Below the pieces are notes generated by a model. It did no database searches. It saw only the letters and a list, made by a program, of their open reading frames with translations, and was not told the origin of the DNA. The translations under genes were made by a program, and so were the position numbers. A stretch of 64,000 nt of DNA from Barnesiella intestinihominis YIT 11860 (GTDB lineage: Bacteria > Bacteroidota > Bacteroidia > Bacteroidales > Barnesiellaceae). The stretch covers positions 1,099,453 to 1,163,452 of the forward strand of contig NZ_JH815203.1 in assembly GCF_000296465.1 (NCBI RefSeq). The letters are read 5' to 3'. Below are positions 17,894-27,321 of the stretch, piece by piece. Positions within the stretch are counted from its first letter, which is position 1, and the number at the start of each line of letters is the position of its first letter.

Positions 17894-18514
17894 ATGACAG
17901 AAAAAGAGAAAATGGAAAAGGGGGAATTGTATGATGCCGCAATCCCCGAACTAATCGAACAATTGCTATCTACCCGAGATAAAATTTTTGAGCTCAATCA
18001 TCTGAGACCCTCTCAATTAGAAAAAAGAGAAAAACTCATTCGGGAAATCATCGGTACTACACCCGAAAAATTCATCATCATATCGCCTTTCTTTTGCGAC
18101 TATGGGCATAACATTCACTTGGGCAAAAATTTCTTTGCCAACTACAATTGCGTTATGCTCGACGAGGCTCCCATCACCATAGGCGACAACGTGTTCATCG
18201 CCCCCAACGTGAGCTTCTATACGGCAGGTCACCCCTCCGATGTCGAGCGACGAAACGAATGGCTCGAATACGCATGGCCTATTACGGTCGGGAATAACGT
18301 ATGGATCTGCGGAGGAGTTACCATCACGCCGGGCGTGACCATAGGAGACAACAGTATCATCGCTGCCGGGAGTGTCGTTACAAACGATATTCCGTCCAAC
18401 GTCATCGCCGGAGGAAATCCTTGTCGGGTTATACGCGCCATAACCGAGAAAGACAAGCTCCGGTCATTCAGTTGGGAAGAAAAAAAAGCCAAAAAACAAG
18501 TTAAACCCGCATGA
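17894..18514 (+). CDS. maa: Sugar O-acetyltransferase, Maa/LacA/NodL family
   Basis: 206 residues. An N-terminal maltose acetyltransferase helix domain (MEKGELYDAA... about 5-60) precedes a left-handed beta-helix of hexapeptide repeats (IHLGKNFFANYNC, ITIGDNVFIAPN, VTITPGVTIGDNSIIAAGSVVT). The catalytic His is in FYTAGHP. It transfers acetyl from acetyl-CoA to a sugar hydroxyl, in the cytosol. It is probably co-transcribed with yigZ. It converges on the next gene with a gap of 7 bases and no visible terminator. Confidence 0.92.
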   Translation: MTEKEKMEKGELYDAAIPELIEQLLSTRDKIFELNHLRPSQLEKREKLIREIIGTTPEKFIIISPFFCDYGHNIHLGKNFFANYNCVMLDEAPITIGDNVFIAPNVSFYTAGHPSDVERRNEWLEYAWPITVGNNVWICGGVTITPGVTIGDNSIIAAGSVVTNDIPSNVIAGGNPCRVIRAITEKDKLRSFSWEEKKAKKQVKPA

Positions 18515-18521
18515 CGGAAAC

Positions 18522-20261
18522 TCATTCGTCTTGCCCCTCGTACCGATTATTATCGCTCCACTTTAATTGAAACGAAGGACGGAGCGATAATATCCACGGC
18601 TGGTCGGTTTCAAAATCGAAATCCGTCCTATTCATATAAATAGGACAAGGAATATCGAGCTTGTCTTTCATTTCCGTATCGGGGAATAATTTATAAGGAA
18701 TCGAACGCCGTTCCAATTTATCGAGAAACGAGTAGTTCCGGGTATACAGCTTCGCCTCTCCCGGCGAAGATTCCATCTTTTCCAACACATAATCTATCGT
18801 TTCCTTATATACGATATTCTTAACCACTAAGCCAGACAAACAGATAAAAATGTCGGCAGAAAGCAACGAAAGAATCAGTATATGCAGTCCACGGGAGAAA
18901 CGGGTTTTCAACCCGAACCGTTCGGCATAAAACAGCATAACGAACGGGAATAGATAGAAAAAGGCGACATATCGAGCCCACCACCCCGACGGAAGAATAA
19001 CCAATGAAACGAGCAAACCGACAAGAACCGACAGATACCAACGTATACGACGAATATGCCCCGTACAAACGAACAAAACGATAGACAACAAAATCGCTTC
19101 GAAAAAGAATATACCGAATCCTCCGATTCGAACATCAGACGCGACCGATGATAATATGTCGATTTTAGAAATCCCAAACACATGTATGTCTTCGGACAGC
19201 ATATCGTCGGAAGGATTAGAAGCCACCGATATTAAAGCCGCCTCGGCATTAGATTTCCCTCGTATCGCTGGCAATACCTGACAATCCATAATATCGACTT
19301 TACCATTCCCCGAAAGAGGATAAACAGGAGAACCGTGCTCTTTCCAATTAGTCAGATAGGGATTGTATGCACCAACACCAATCCCTGACAAAACAACGAC
19401 CGCACATACCGCAGTCAATCGAAAGGAATGTTTATAACGGCTTTTTCTCAACAATGCAAAGAAACAGATTCCTCCCCACAACACGATCCAAAAGAAAATA
19501 TTGAATTTTATCGTCGGAATAAAGAACAATAACAATAAGTCGATATGCAAAGCCCTTTGTATCCCTTTCACAAAAAAGAGATACATGTTAATAAGAAAAA
19601 TAACCAAAAGCGTATAAAGGGTCCAATCTATATAATAGGTACACATCTGATTAATCACGACCGGATTGAGAGCAACCACCAAAGCAATCCATATGCGTAA
19701 ATATTTATTCATCGTCGGCAAACAATAACATAAGAATAAATAGATATATACTATGGAAGAAAATACGAACCATAAATTCAATACTTTACCGGCATCCAGA
19801 TTCCCCATACAGGCAACAATCGTAGCTGCGATTGTTTCGATTCCTCTCGGATAATGCTCTACCCATAAAACAGTATATCCATCGATAAGACTAGGGTTAC
19901 ACGCAGAAGAATAGATCGGGTTCCACCCGTTCACCAACTCCCGAATCGTACAAGCATGATACCATTGACCGTCGAACGACCGATCGTAAATACAAGCGGA
20001 TAACCCAAGAGTAACCGACAGTACGACAAGCACGGCAACAATCGTGGTCCACCTCACGCATCCCCGGATTCTCTTATCGGAACACTCCCATAAAACCGAT
20101 ATACATACAGCAATCGGAAAAATAAAACTATTTATTTGCAAACCTACCCATAAAGATAGCACGGCCAGCACATAACTGACCAAAGGTATCGCAATCAAGA
20201 GCCGGGCGAAAGACTCCATCGAAGTGGTTTTATCCGTTGAAAAACAGTGAAAGAATTTCAT
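18522..20261 (-). CDS. Polytopic membrane protein, GT-C glycosyltransferase-like
   Basis: 579 residues from the ATG at 20261; a TTG six codons upstream is also in frame. I count about 11-12 membrane helices. The first external loop has DGQWYHACTIRELVNGWNP, with an acidic residue in the place where GT-C enzymes (GT39/GT83-type) keep their catalytic Asp, and later loops have YYIDWTLY and HGSPVYPLSG. This architecture suggests a polyprenyl-phosphate-sugar dependent glycosyltransferase or a related envelope protein. No substrate can be named. It lies 22 bases after the yjjG stop and may be co-transcribed with it. Confidence 0.6.
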   Translation of the reverse strand: MKFFHCFSTDKTTSMESFARLLIAIPLVSYVLAVLSLWVGLQINSFIFPIAVCISVLWECSDKRIRGCVRWTTIVAVLVVLSVTLGLSACIYDRSFDGQWYHACTIRELVNGWNPIYSSACNPSLIDGYTVLWVEHYPRGIETIAATIVACMGNLDAGKVLNLWFVFSSIVYIYLFLCYCLPTMNKYLRIWIALVVALNPVVINQMCTYYIDWTLYTLLVIFLINMYLFFVKGIQRALHIDLLLLFFIPTIKFNIFFWIVLWGGICFFALLRKSRYKHSFRLTAVCAVVVLSGIGVGAYNPYLTNWKEHGSPVYPLSGNGKVDIMDCQVLPAIRGKSNAEAALISVASNPSDDMLSEDIHVFGISKIDILSSVASDVRIGGFGIFFFEAILLSIVLFVCTGHIRRIRWYLSVLVGLLVSLVILPSGWWARYVAFFYLFPFVMLFYAERFGLKTRFSRGLHILILSLLSADIFICLSGLVVKNIVYKETIDYVLEKMESSPGEAKLYTRNYSFLDKLERRSIPYKLFPDTEMKDKLDIPCPIYMNRTDFDFETDQPWILSLRPSFQLKWSDNNRYEGQDE

Positions 20262-20283
20262 CTTTATGGATTCTGGCAATCGG

Positions 20284-20997
20284 TCATAAAATTTGTTTTA
20301 TTTCAGAAAGGGAAGTAGCGATATAATCGGGGCGGGCTCCGGGAATAACGAGATTATCCCGGTTAAAATAAATAGTCTTCCAGCCGGCATTCATGGCTCC
20401 CAATATATCGGCATCGTAATTATCGCCGACAATCAATGTTTCCGAAGCCGCTGCCCCCACAATCTGCAAAGCATAGTCGAACAAACGCCGGTCGGGTTTG
20501 GTAATACCTATTTCATCGGAAAGAATCAATCGCTTGAAATAATGAGAAATACCACCCGACTCCAATTTACGGGATTGAACCTCGGCAAAACCGTTGCTCA
20601 ATATGTACAAGGGATAGCCTCTTTCCGTAAGATAATCCAACAATTCGACCGCTCCCGGAACCAATGTTTTCTGCTGAGACAATACATCGAGGTAGCGATC
20701 GTTCAAGGCCATGATAAACTCCTTATCCTCGGACATTTTACTACCTGCATGCCGAAGCGGACGAGAAAACCGCTCGACTATCAAATAATCTTTCGTTATC
20801 CGATTGTGATGATACAACTCCCACAATTCGTGATTCGTCGCCATATACAACGACTTGAACCGGTCATAATCGGGAATCTCTTTTTTCAAAGCAAACTCAT
20901 CGTAAACTTGCCGCAAAGACAACACAGAATTTGCCCTGAAATCCCATATTGTATCGTCCAAATCGATAAATAGAACCTTACATAGCAATTCAGACAT
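20284..20997 (-). CDS. yjjG: HAD-family pyrimidine nucleotidase, YjjG type
   Basis: 237 residues from the ATG at 20997; an upstream GTG is also in frame. All four HAD motifs are present: FIDLDDTIWDF (I; nucleophile Asp12), ILSNG (II), EIGITKPDRRLF with the Lys (III), and LIVGDNYDADILGA (IV). YjjG enzymes dephosphorylate (d)UMP, dTMP and odd pyrimidine nucleotides and help housecleaning. The large helical cap fits the family. The gene lies downstream of the terminator that ends the large minus-strand locus to its right, so it probably has its own promoter. Confidence 0.85.
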   Translation of the reverse strand: MSELLCKVLFIDLDDTIWDFRANSVLSLRQVYDEFALKKEIPDYDRFKSLYMATNHELWELYHHNRITKDYLIVERFSRPLRHAGSKMSEDKEFIMALNDRYLDVLSQQKTLVPGAVELLDYLTERGYPLYILSNGFAEVQSRKLESGGISHYFKRLILSDEIGITKPDRRLFDYALQIVGAAASETLIVGDNYDADILGAMNAGWKTIYFNRDNLVIPGARPDYIATSLSEIKQIL

Positions 20998-21033
20998 ACT
21001 CTTATTATTTGGCACAAAGATAGCGCAAACAAA

Positions 21034-21061
21034 AGCCGAAACAAAAAAATTTGTTTCGGCT
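21034..21061 (-). terminator. Terminator of the phosphodiester-polymer locus
   Basis: A perfect 12-base stem (AGCCGAAACAAA / TTTGTTTCGGCT) with a 4-base loop, followed on the minus strand by TTTGTTTG. It lies 80 bases after the last stop of the minus-strand run. Confidence 0.8.
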
Positions 21062-21140
21062 CACAAAATTTATTTTCACACCTCTACACACAGATATTCA
21101 AAATCTTCACATGAATCGATATTTTCATACGGTATCACAT

Positions 21141-22145
21141 TCAGTCTTTCTCTACGATAGCCAATCCATTCCCGACAGCTCTGGGAGAACCATCGGAAGG
21201 ACGATTACGAACAATAAACGAAGCCTTCGCCTTTTCATCTTCGTCCCGCAAAACCATTATCGAGGAACCTCCCCCGTCATAATTCACGGCATCATAGCTA
21301 CCTATTCCCCACATAAAATCGGCCAATTCGTAAATATCCAATCCCTCGGCATAATTCGTTCGCCGGCCATCTACCACCACGACGTACAACGTTTGTTTGT
21401 CTTCCGACAGTCCTATTGCCGTACGGGGGTGTGTATCGCACAAATATGTACCTATACTGCTGATCCCGTCATTAAATACACCTCGTTTAATCAAACAGCC
21501 CAAACCGCCCAATGCTTGATAAATATCGGCTTTATGTTTGATAACATTGCTGGCAATATCGATATCCACCTTTCCGTCCTTTGTCATATAGACCGTAAAT
21601 TCATGATTGGGATCTTGCCACCAATCGCTCAACGGATATCCGTCTTTCCAAAAAAGATGTTTCGGTTTAATTAAAGTCGTTTCACCTTTCGAGTCTTTTT
21701 CATACACCCAAAAACCACCGTTCACGGCAACATGCACCCGACGTCCCGAATTTTCGAGATACTTCGTTTGTTCGGGAATCGTATTGACTTTTGTCGGCAT
21801 GGTATTCACTTCACCGAACGGTGTAGTCGTCGCAATAGTCAATTTATTCACGTCGACTTCCGCCACATAAGCATGCTGGCGAGCCTTAGCTGTATGAAAA
21901 TCAATCTCGGAAAATACCAATCCCGGATACCGCTCCTCTGTCGTCACCCGATTTACTTTCACCACCAAATCGGTACGACTCAATATTTTCTTCACCAAGA
22001 TCGAAGTCGTATCGGTCGTAACCGGGAACGAAGGGGTATTATCCCCCTCTTTCGAAGGTTCGTCTTTCGATCCGCAAGCTACAAAACCGAATATCAAACC
22101 TATCAATAAAAGTTTGCTCCAATAATCTCTGCCTAACTTTATCAT
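21141..22145 (-). CDS. Phosphodiester glycosidase lipoprotein (NAGPA/DUF2233 family)
   Basis: 334 residues from the ATG at 22145; a TTG four codons upstream is possible. A lipoprotein signal ends at FGFVACG. The catalytic domain (about 80-330) has the family marks HVAVNGGFW, HPRTAIGLSEDKQTLYVVVVDG, the ELADFMWGIG helix and NYDGGGSSIMV. In animals the family removes GlcNAc from GlcNAc-1-phospho-6-mannose; bacterial and phage members act on sugar-1-phosphodiester bonds. It follows the EEP gene by 12 bases and ends the operon. It is likely a periplasmic or surface enzyme for the polymer imported by the SusCD pair upstream. The exact substrate is unknown. Confidence 0.88.
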   Translation of the reverse strand: MIKLGRDYWSKLLLIGLIFGFVACGSKDEPSKEGDNTPSFPVTTDTTSILVKKILSRTDLVVKVNRVTTEERYPGLVFSEIDFHTAKARQHAYVAEVDVNKLTIATTTPFGEVNTMPTKVNTIPEQTKYLENSGRRVHVAVNGGFWVYEKDSKGETTLIKPKHLFWKDGYPLSDWWQDPNHEFTVYMTKDGKVDIDIASNVIKHKADIYQALGGLGCLIKRGVFNDGISSIGTYLCDTHPRTAIGLSEDKQTLYVVVVDGRRTNYAEGLDIYELADFMWGIGSYDAVNYDGGGSSIMVLRDEDEKAKASFIVRNRPSDGSPRAVGNGLAIVEKD

Positions 22146-22157
22146 AATATACTTCAA

Positions 22158-24722
22158 TTAATTATTTTTCAACACTTTGGTAAATTCTATACCACCCGAC
22201 CTATCGTTGGTTTCCACCATATAAACACCGGCCGGCAAAATCGACACATCGACAGGTCGACCCGAAACCGCCTCTCCTTTCATTTGCAAACTACCCGACA
22301 GGTTATATATTGTATATCCAACTGTAAAACTATCAGAAATAACATAAAGGTTATCTTCCGAAACAAAAACTCTTATCGAATTCTGTTGTACATTAGGTTC
22401 CATTCCAGACTCTCCTGTATATTCATAAGCACCTATCATAGAGCCGGTAGTATTGCGGATTACGCCTCTCCCATCGACAGCCAGATTATCCGTATAAACT
22501 CCATTATCGTTTATGTCGATATAGAAAGTAGATTCCCTCAGAGCAGCAGCACTCAATACATTCAGGTTATTATTTCCGCATGCAACGGACTTCACTTTTA
22601 CAGTAGGTGCAAATCCTCCATTATCGGATAACAGCAAAGATAATTTTCCATCGACGATTTCACTATCCAACACTTTCTGCAAATCCTGCACACAACGGTC
22701 ATAATTGCGACATACCATATCGGTAGATTTTGCCGTAATATTCATTCTATCTGCTCCACCATACAAATTATACGTAGAGTTTTGCAAGGAGGCCGACTCT
22801 CCTAAATAGACTTCCCCCGCAGCGGCAGCCGAAGAAAAATTACCGGCGATTATGTTATTTACCAATCTCACCTTTCCCGAAATCACATGTACGGCAGAAC
22901 CGTTGAAATTGGCCGAAGGAATGCCGCTCGTCGTATAACACGAATCGGTATTGCCGACAATCGTATTATTCACCAAATTCAAACTTCCCGCCCCCGACTT
23001 AAAATAAATAGCGCTACCTCCATTGGTTTTATCGGAAAGCGAACTGCTTTTCGCAGTCAACCGATTATTGACGAATGTATTATTGACAAATGTACTTACC
23101 ATATACTCCGACTCGCCCATCTGCGTATAAACCCCGTTCCGACTACTGACATTATCGGCTATCGTATTCCCCGACAACAAGGAAAAAATCACACCGTCCG
23201 AATACCCCGAACTACCTTGTGTCGCTCGATTCTGCACGAAATAGGAATCAGATATATGCGACCGCCAACCCGGAGAAGCCAAATAAAATGCTCCACCCTG
23301 AGAACCGGATTGATTTCGAGCAAACATCGTCCGATTTATATTCAAATTTCCCCCGGAATATATAGCACCTCCATACGCCAAAGCATAATTATCACACAAC
23401 TCCACATCTTTCAAAATGAGGTCTATTCCTTTCGAATAAATAGCGGCTCCGCTATTGAAGCCGGTCACATCGGCATATCCCCCGGTCAACTTCAAACCGT
23501 CGAGTTCCACAAAACAAGAATCGGCAACGGTCATTATATGATAGACATTATCCTCCGCACCCGATGCAATACGACCCGACTCATCGGTCACATCGTTCCG
23601 GTTCAAATCTCCCGACAATTCCGTTTTCCCGACTACCGAAGAGAAACTCTCGTCATATCCGCCATGAATACGAACGCTCTTATACACGTTTACCGTCGCT
23701 TGCCGACCTGCATGCGACGATGTTTCCACCGGATAGAAAACGCCTTCTGTCATAAAAATAGTATCGTGTTTCGAAGCGACATCGATAGCCTCCTGCAAAT
23801 TATTGAACGGGGCGTTTTTCGAACCATCGGGAACAGCCGACGGAGTCGTGCTCACATACCACTTGCCCCGCTCCAAATTATCTTTAAATGTGCAAGTAAT
23901 CAAAATGGGTAAATGATCGGAAGGCGTAATCCCTCTCCCGAAGTCTTCTGTAATCGTCTCGTAAGAAAGCACATTCACCCGATCGCAAAACACATAGTCT
24001 ATGGGTTCCCCTCCCGTAACGGCAGGATTCCACTGTGCAAACGTAGTACCCGGTCCAACCGGAGCCGTCTGCGTCACCTTGCGACTATCGTCTAAATAAG
24101 CGTTGAATGTGTTATACATCGCTTTCTCCGCATAATAGGCATTGAAGTCACCCACGATAATAGCGGGATAACCGTCTGCTATTTCCTGCATTTTCTGCAC
24201 ATTGATCCGCGCCCCTTCGGCACGTGCAAGCACGCCCTTATGGTCGAGGTGCGTGGAGAAATAGAAAAATACATCGCCGGTCGTCTTGTCCTGTAATTTC
24301 ACCCACACGGTATTTCGGCGTACCGCCGTATCCCATGACAAATCCGGAGCCGCCGGGTTCGATGTCAAGAAATACTGACCCTTATCCAGCAAAGTAAACT
24401 TCCCGGCTTTGTATACGATTGTCGTATGCGTACCGCTTGTCTCGGAAATCGCTCCCCAAGAATGAGTCGCATAATCGTCGCCCAACAATTCCTCCAATTG
24501 AGGCAACATCTTGATGCTGTTCTCTTGCAAGCCCACCACATCGAAATCATGCTCCACAATATTTCTGACCACATATTCTTTCCGCACATTCCAATCTTTA
24601 TCTCCCGTATCGGCCGCATTCTCCCCTCGGATATTATACGACCCCATTCTATACACAGGCGAAGCCGAAAGCCCGGCTATCATGCCAAAGAATACCACCG
24701 ATAATAAAAATCTGCTTTTCAT
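22158..24722 (-). CDS. Exported EEP phosphodiesterase fused to a beta-helix and T9SS tail
   Basis: 854 residues from the ATG at 24722, chosen for its signal peptide (MKSRFLLSVVFFGMIAGLSA); upstream in-frame Met codons only add a hydrophilic leader overlapping the previous gene. Residues about 22-285 are an endonuclease/exonuclease/phosphatase domain with every key motif: GSYNIRGEN, GLQEN, FSTHLDHKG, IVGDFNAYY, DYVFCD and PSDHLPI. Residues about 290-760 form a right-handed beta-helix of the choice-of-anchor-Q type (WYVSTTPSAVPDGSKNAPFN...IHGGYDESF). A T9SS type A tail ends in KVLKNN. The EEP domain cleaves phosphoester or phosphodiester bonds with a metal; the neighbours suggest a phosphate-linked glycan or glycerol-phosphate target rather than DNA. 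Confidence 0.85.
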   Translation of the reverse strand: MKSRFLLSVVFFGMIAGLSASPVYRMGSYNIRGENAADTGDKDWNVRKEYVVRNIVEHDFDVVGLQENSIKMLPQLEELLGDDYATHSWGAISETSGTHTTIVYKAGKFTLLDKGQYFLTSNPAAPDLSWDTAVRRNTVWVKLQDKTTGDVFFYFSTHLDHKGVLARAEGARINVQKMQEIADGYPAIIVGDFNAYYAEKAMYNTFNAYLDDSRKVTQTAPVGPGTTFAQWNPAVTGGEPIDYVFCDRVNVLSYETITEDFGRGITPSDHLPILITCTFKDNLERGKWYVSTTPSAVPDGSKNAPFNNLQEAIDVASKHDTIFMTEGVFYPVETSSHAGRQATVNVYKSVRIHGGYDESFSSVVGKTELSGDLNRNDVTDESGRIASGAEDNVYHIMTVADSCFVELDGLKLTGGYADVTGFNSGAAIYSKGIDLILKDVELCDNYALAYGGAIYSGGNLNINRTMFARNQSGSQGGAFYLASPGWRSHISDSYFVQNRATQGSSGYSDGVIFSLLSGNTIADNVSSRNGVYTQMGESEYMVSTFVNNTFVNNRLTAKSSSLSDKTNGGSAIYFKSGAGSLNLVNNTIVGNTDSCYTTSGIPSANFNGSAVHVISGKVRLVNNIIAGNFSSAAAAGEVYLGESASLQNSTYNLYGGADRMNITAKSTDMVCRNYDRCVQDLQKVLDSEIVDGKLSLLLSDNGGFAPTVKVKSVACGNNNLNVLSAAALRESTFYIDINDNGVYTDNLAVDGRGVIRNTTGSMIGAYEYTGESGMEPNVQQNSIRVFVSEDNLYVISDSFTVGYTIYNLSGSLQMKGEAVSGRPVDVSILPAGVYMVETNDRSGGIEFTKVLKNN

Positions 24723-24733
24723 ATTCAAAATAA

Positions 24734-27211
24734 CTATCTGTTTATCCATATTTTTTGCGAGAACACTTTGCCGTCGGTCACTATCCTCACTATATACATA
24801 CCTATTCCCGGAGCCGATATATGATTGCTGTTTTCGGTCAAAGAGACCAAACACCCCGAAACATTATACAACTCGACCCGATCAACCGCCTTACCCAGCA
24901 ATATCGTCCGTCCCGATACAGACAAATCCAAAAACTTACCTTCTACCGTTTGAACGTCCGAAGCATTTTCATTATAATAATTATAAACCAATTCCACGGC
25001 CGGAATATCTATCCGATAATTTTGCCCCAACGTATTTATATCCATACCCAATGTAAAATGCGAGAGCACCAATGGATAATTCGCTATATCGAAAACATCG
25101 CCCAAAACATCGGGGAAAGCTATATCGCATATATTCTCTTTATTCGCTTCGGGAATCGGTAAATCGACTGCGACTGTCTTTTTCGACGGAAGTCTCAATG
25201 TGCAAGAAAACGTCTTAACCTTCGCTTCTCCCGGATTTATATGAATCCGTAATGTATCGGGCAGACTATACAGAGGGATATCTCCTGCCAAAGAAATCGT
25301 TTTCGCCGAAGTACTGTTATATAAAAACGATATTTGTAACCCCTCTTTCTCGGAATTAGTTACCGACGTATTTTTAAACCCGGCCGAGGTTGTGAAAGAA
25401 ACTTTTAGCCAATCGGGAGTTCCGTCATTTATATTCAATACATGTTTCGAGGGCTCCTGCACTTTCACTTTCAGAGTATCCGATACCTCCGATATAGAGC
25501 CACATATCTCGGCCATTCCGTTTTGCAAGCCTTTCAAAACGCCATTCTCCACAAAAGCTACATGCTCGTCCGAACTGCTCCACGAAAGCACACTCGGATT
25601 AAGAGGCACTACCTCGCCGGTACTTTTCGTCATCGACACTTCCACCGGATACTCATAATGACAATCGCTCACAACCGAATCCAATCTGAAAACAATATTA
25701 TCTATATCCTCTTTCACCACGACCTCCATTTCACAAGTATATCCGGCCGGTGTGCGAGCATAAATTTTACCCAAACCTATACCGTCGGCAACAAAAGTCT
25801 TACCATTGGCTTTTACATATCCTATCTGTTCGTCACAAGTAATCGTATAATTAGACATTTCCGTATTTATCAACAGTCCATAGGCATTATACCCGTAAAC
25901 GGTCGGACTATATTCCTCTCCTTTGGATATGACATGCGGAGGTGTCGCAAAATCTATTCCCCCGACAAACGAAGATGCAGGTGCTGTGGAAACCACGAAT
26001 ACACCATCGCCGACCTTACGCTGCACACCTTTGGAGCTGGGATAGTTCCTTACCCCCAACATACTGGTATACAATGTGCTCGAACCTCCTCCATCTAAAT
26101 TCAGTGCCTCATCGGCTCCGGCATATCGCATCAAGTCGGCCAATTCCCGGGTACGAACGCCTCGCGAAATTTCGGTACGACCATCGCAGACCAACATAAT
26201 CAATTTCTTCTTATCCTTACTGTACCCGATTGAAGTACGGGGATGCCACTCTATGGCATCAGCTCGCTCCCCTTCCGTATTCAATACCTCCCCGTTTCCC
26301 AATATCTTAGGATTACCGGTAGTCAGATGTTCCACCATAACGGTCTCGCCATCAAACGACATAGGTAAATTCACCTCTACTTCGTCCCCGTCATTCAAAC
26401 TTTGAATAAAAGGCCCTGCCAAGCCTTTTCCGCTAATTACGTACCCACCGTCGGGAATCGCCATATTGGTCCCTCTCGCCCATGCTCCTTTCACGGTCAT
26501 CTTACAAGGCTTCCCGGGAACTAAGCGTTCTCCTGCTTTCGGCATCAATGCGACCTCATAATACATCGGGAAAGAACTACCTGTCACCTGCGTCACTTGC
26601 CCCGGCATTTTATCGGTATAGAGAATAATTTTATTATTTCCGGCGTTAACATTTACTCCCGATATCTCATACGAATCGGTAACCGTAGTAATCGTCCCGG
26701 TAAAATCGACCGAAGCATTGCTAAGGTACGGTACTTTATCGGACGTAATTCCAAAATGACGGCATATCGCCGATGTAGATGTCCTATAAATTTCACCTTC
26801 GGCAACCGACGCATGATGCGGCCTACCGACAATACTGGTTTTTCCGTCGTTCGCAGTCCCCGACATCGCAAAAAAACCACCGTTGATTCCCGCAAAATAA
26901 AGACTTTCGCCCTCCACACTATGACTTTCCGCCATCTGTGTAACAGTTTGAGCACCGGCTAAATGATCCGTAGCGCACACTGTCCTTATATCCACATAAG
27001 GATCGGTAAGATCTACCGTCAAATAAAAAACCGTCAATGTCGTATCGGGTCCCGTCAATAACAATGATGTCTGCGTAGTCCCGGGACCTATTTTAGCATG
27101 AAACGTAGTATCTACCCGATAGTCCGTATTCCAAACTTTCCACGTAACGGAAGCATATGAATTGCATACCGTTAACCATAAAACCAGCCATAAATAAATT
27201 TTCAATTTCAT
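24734..27211 (-). CDS. Phosphodiester glycosidase with Ig-like domain and T9SS tail
   Basis: 825 residues with a signal peptide (about 1-20). A NAGPA/DUF2233 domain (about 90-410) has FAGINGGFFAMSG, WHPRTSIGYSKDKKKLIMLVCDG, RGVRTRELADLMRYAGA and NLDGGGSSTL. A BIG2-like domain follows (about 535-600, 'LSWSSSDEHVAFVENGVLKGLQNG'). A beta-rich region and a T9SS-like tail (ELYNVSGCLVSL, GIGMYIVRIVTDG, KIWINR) end the protein. It is a larger relative of the lipoprotein two genes downstream. Its gap to the EEP gene is 11 bases, so the two are surely co-transcribed. It is likely surface-exposed and makes the first cuts on the polymer. Confidence 0.87.
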   Translation of the reverse strand: MKLKIYLWLVLWLTVCNSYASVTWKVWNTDYRVDTTFHAKIGPGTTQTSLLLTGPDTTLTVFYLTVDLTDPYVDIRTVCATDHLAGAQTVTQMAESHSVEGESLYFAGINGGFFAMSGTANDGKTSIVGRPHHASVAEGEIYRTSTSAICRHFGITSDKVPYLSNASVDFTGTITTVTDSYEISGVNVNAGNNKIILYTDKMPGQVTQVTGSSFPMYYEVALMPKAGERLVPGKPCKMTVKGAWARGTNMAIPDGGYVISGKGLAGPFIQSLNDGDEVEVNLPMSFDGETVMVEHLTTGNPKILGNGEVLNTEGERADAIEWHPRTSIGYSKDKKKLIMLVCDGRTEISRGVRTRELADLMRYAGADEALNLDGGGSSTLYTSMLGVRNYPSSKGVQRKVGDGVFVVSTAPASSFVGGIDFATPPHVISKGEEYSPTVYGYNAYGLLINTEMSNYTITCDEQIGYVKANGKTFVADGIGLGKIYARTPAGYTCEMEVVVKEDIDNIVFRLDSVVSDCHYEYPVEVSMTKSTGEVVPLNPSVLSWSSSDEHVAFVENGVLKGLQNGMAEICGSISEVSDTLKVKVQEPSKHVLNINDGTPDWLKVSFTTSAGFKNTSVTNSEKEGLQISFLYNSTSAKTISLAGDIPLYSLPDTLRIHINPGEAKVKTFSCTLRLPSKKTVAVDLPIPEANKENICDIAFPDVLGDVFDIANYPLVLSHFTLGMDINTLGQNYRIDIPAVELVYNYYNENASDVQTVEGKFLDLSVSGRTILLGKAVDRVELYNVSGCLVSLTENSNHISAPGIGMYIVRIVTDGKVFSQKIWINR

Positions 27212-27262
27212 AGTACGACATCAAACTTATTATTAAGAAAAAAGGTAATGAGAATGTGAAAA

Positions 27263-27292
27263 TATGCTGCCGGAAAGAACTCCGGCAGCATA
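27263..27292 (-). other. Terminator-like hairpin inside the locus
   Basis: A perfect 12-base stem (TATGCTGCCGGA / TCCGGCAGCATA) with a 6-base loop in the 110-base gap after the beta-helix gene, followed on the minus strand by TTTTC. It could reduce transcription into the three enzyme genes downstream, or protect the upstream message. Confidence 0.7.
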
Positions 27293-27321
27293 CCAGATGA
27301 AAAAACTACTTAATTGAGATG

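Noticed and set aside
24723-24854. Longer form of the EEP protein starting at 24854
   Set aside because: It overlaps the preceding gene by about 120 bases and hides the signal peptide that starts at 24722.
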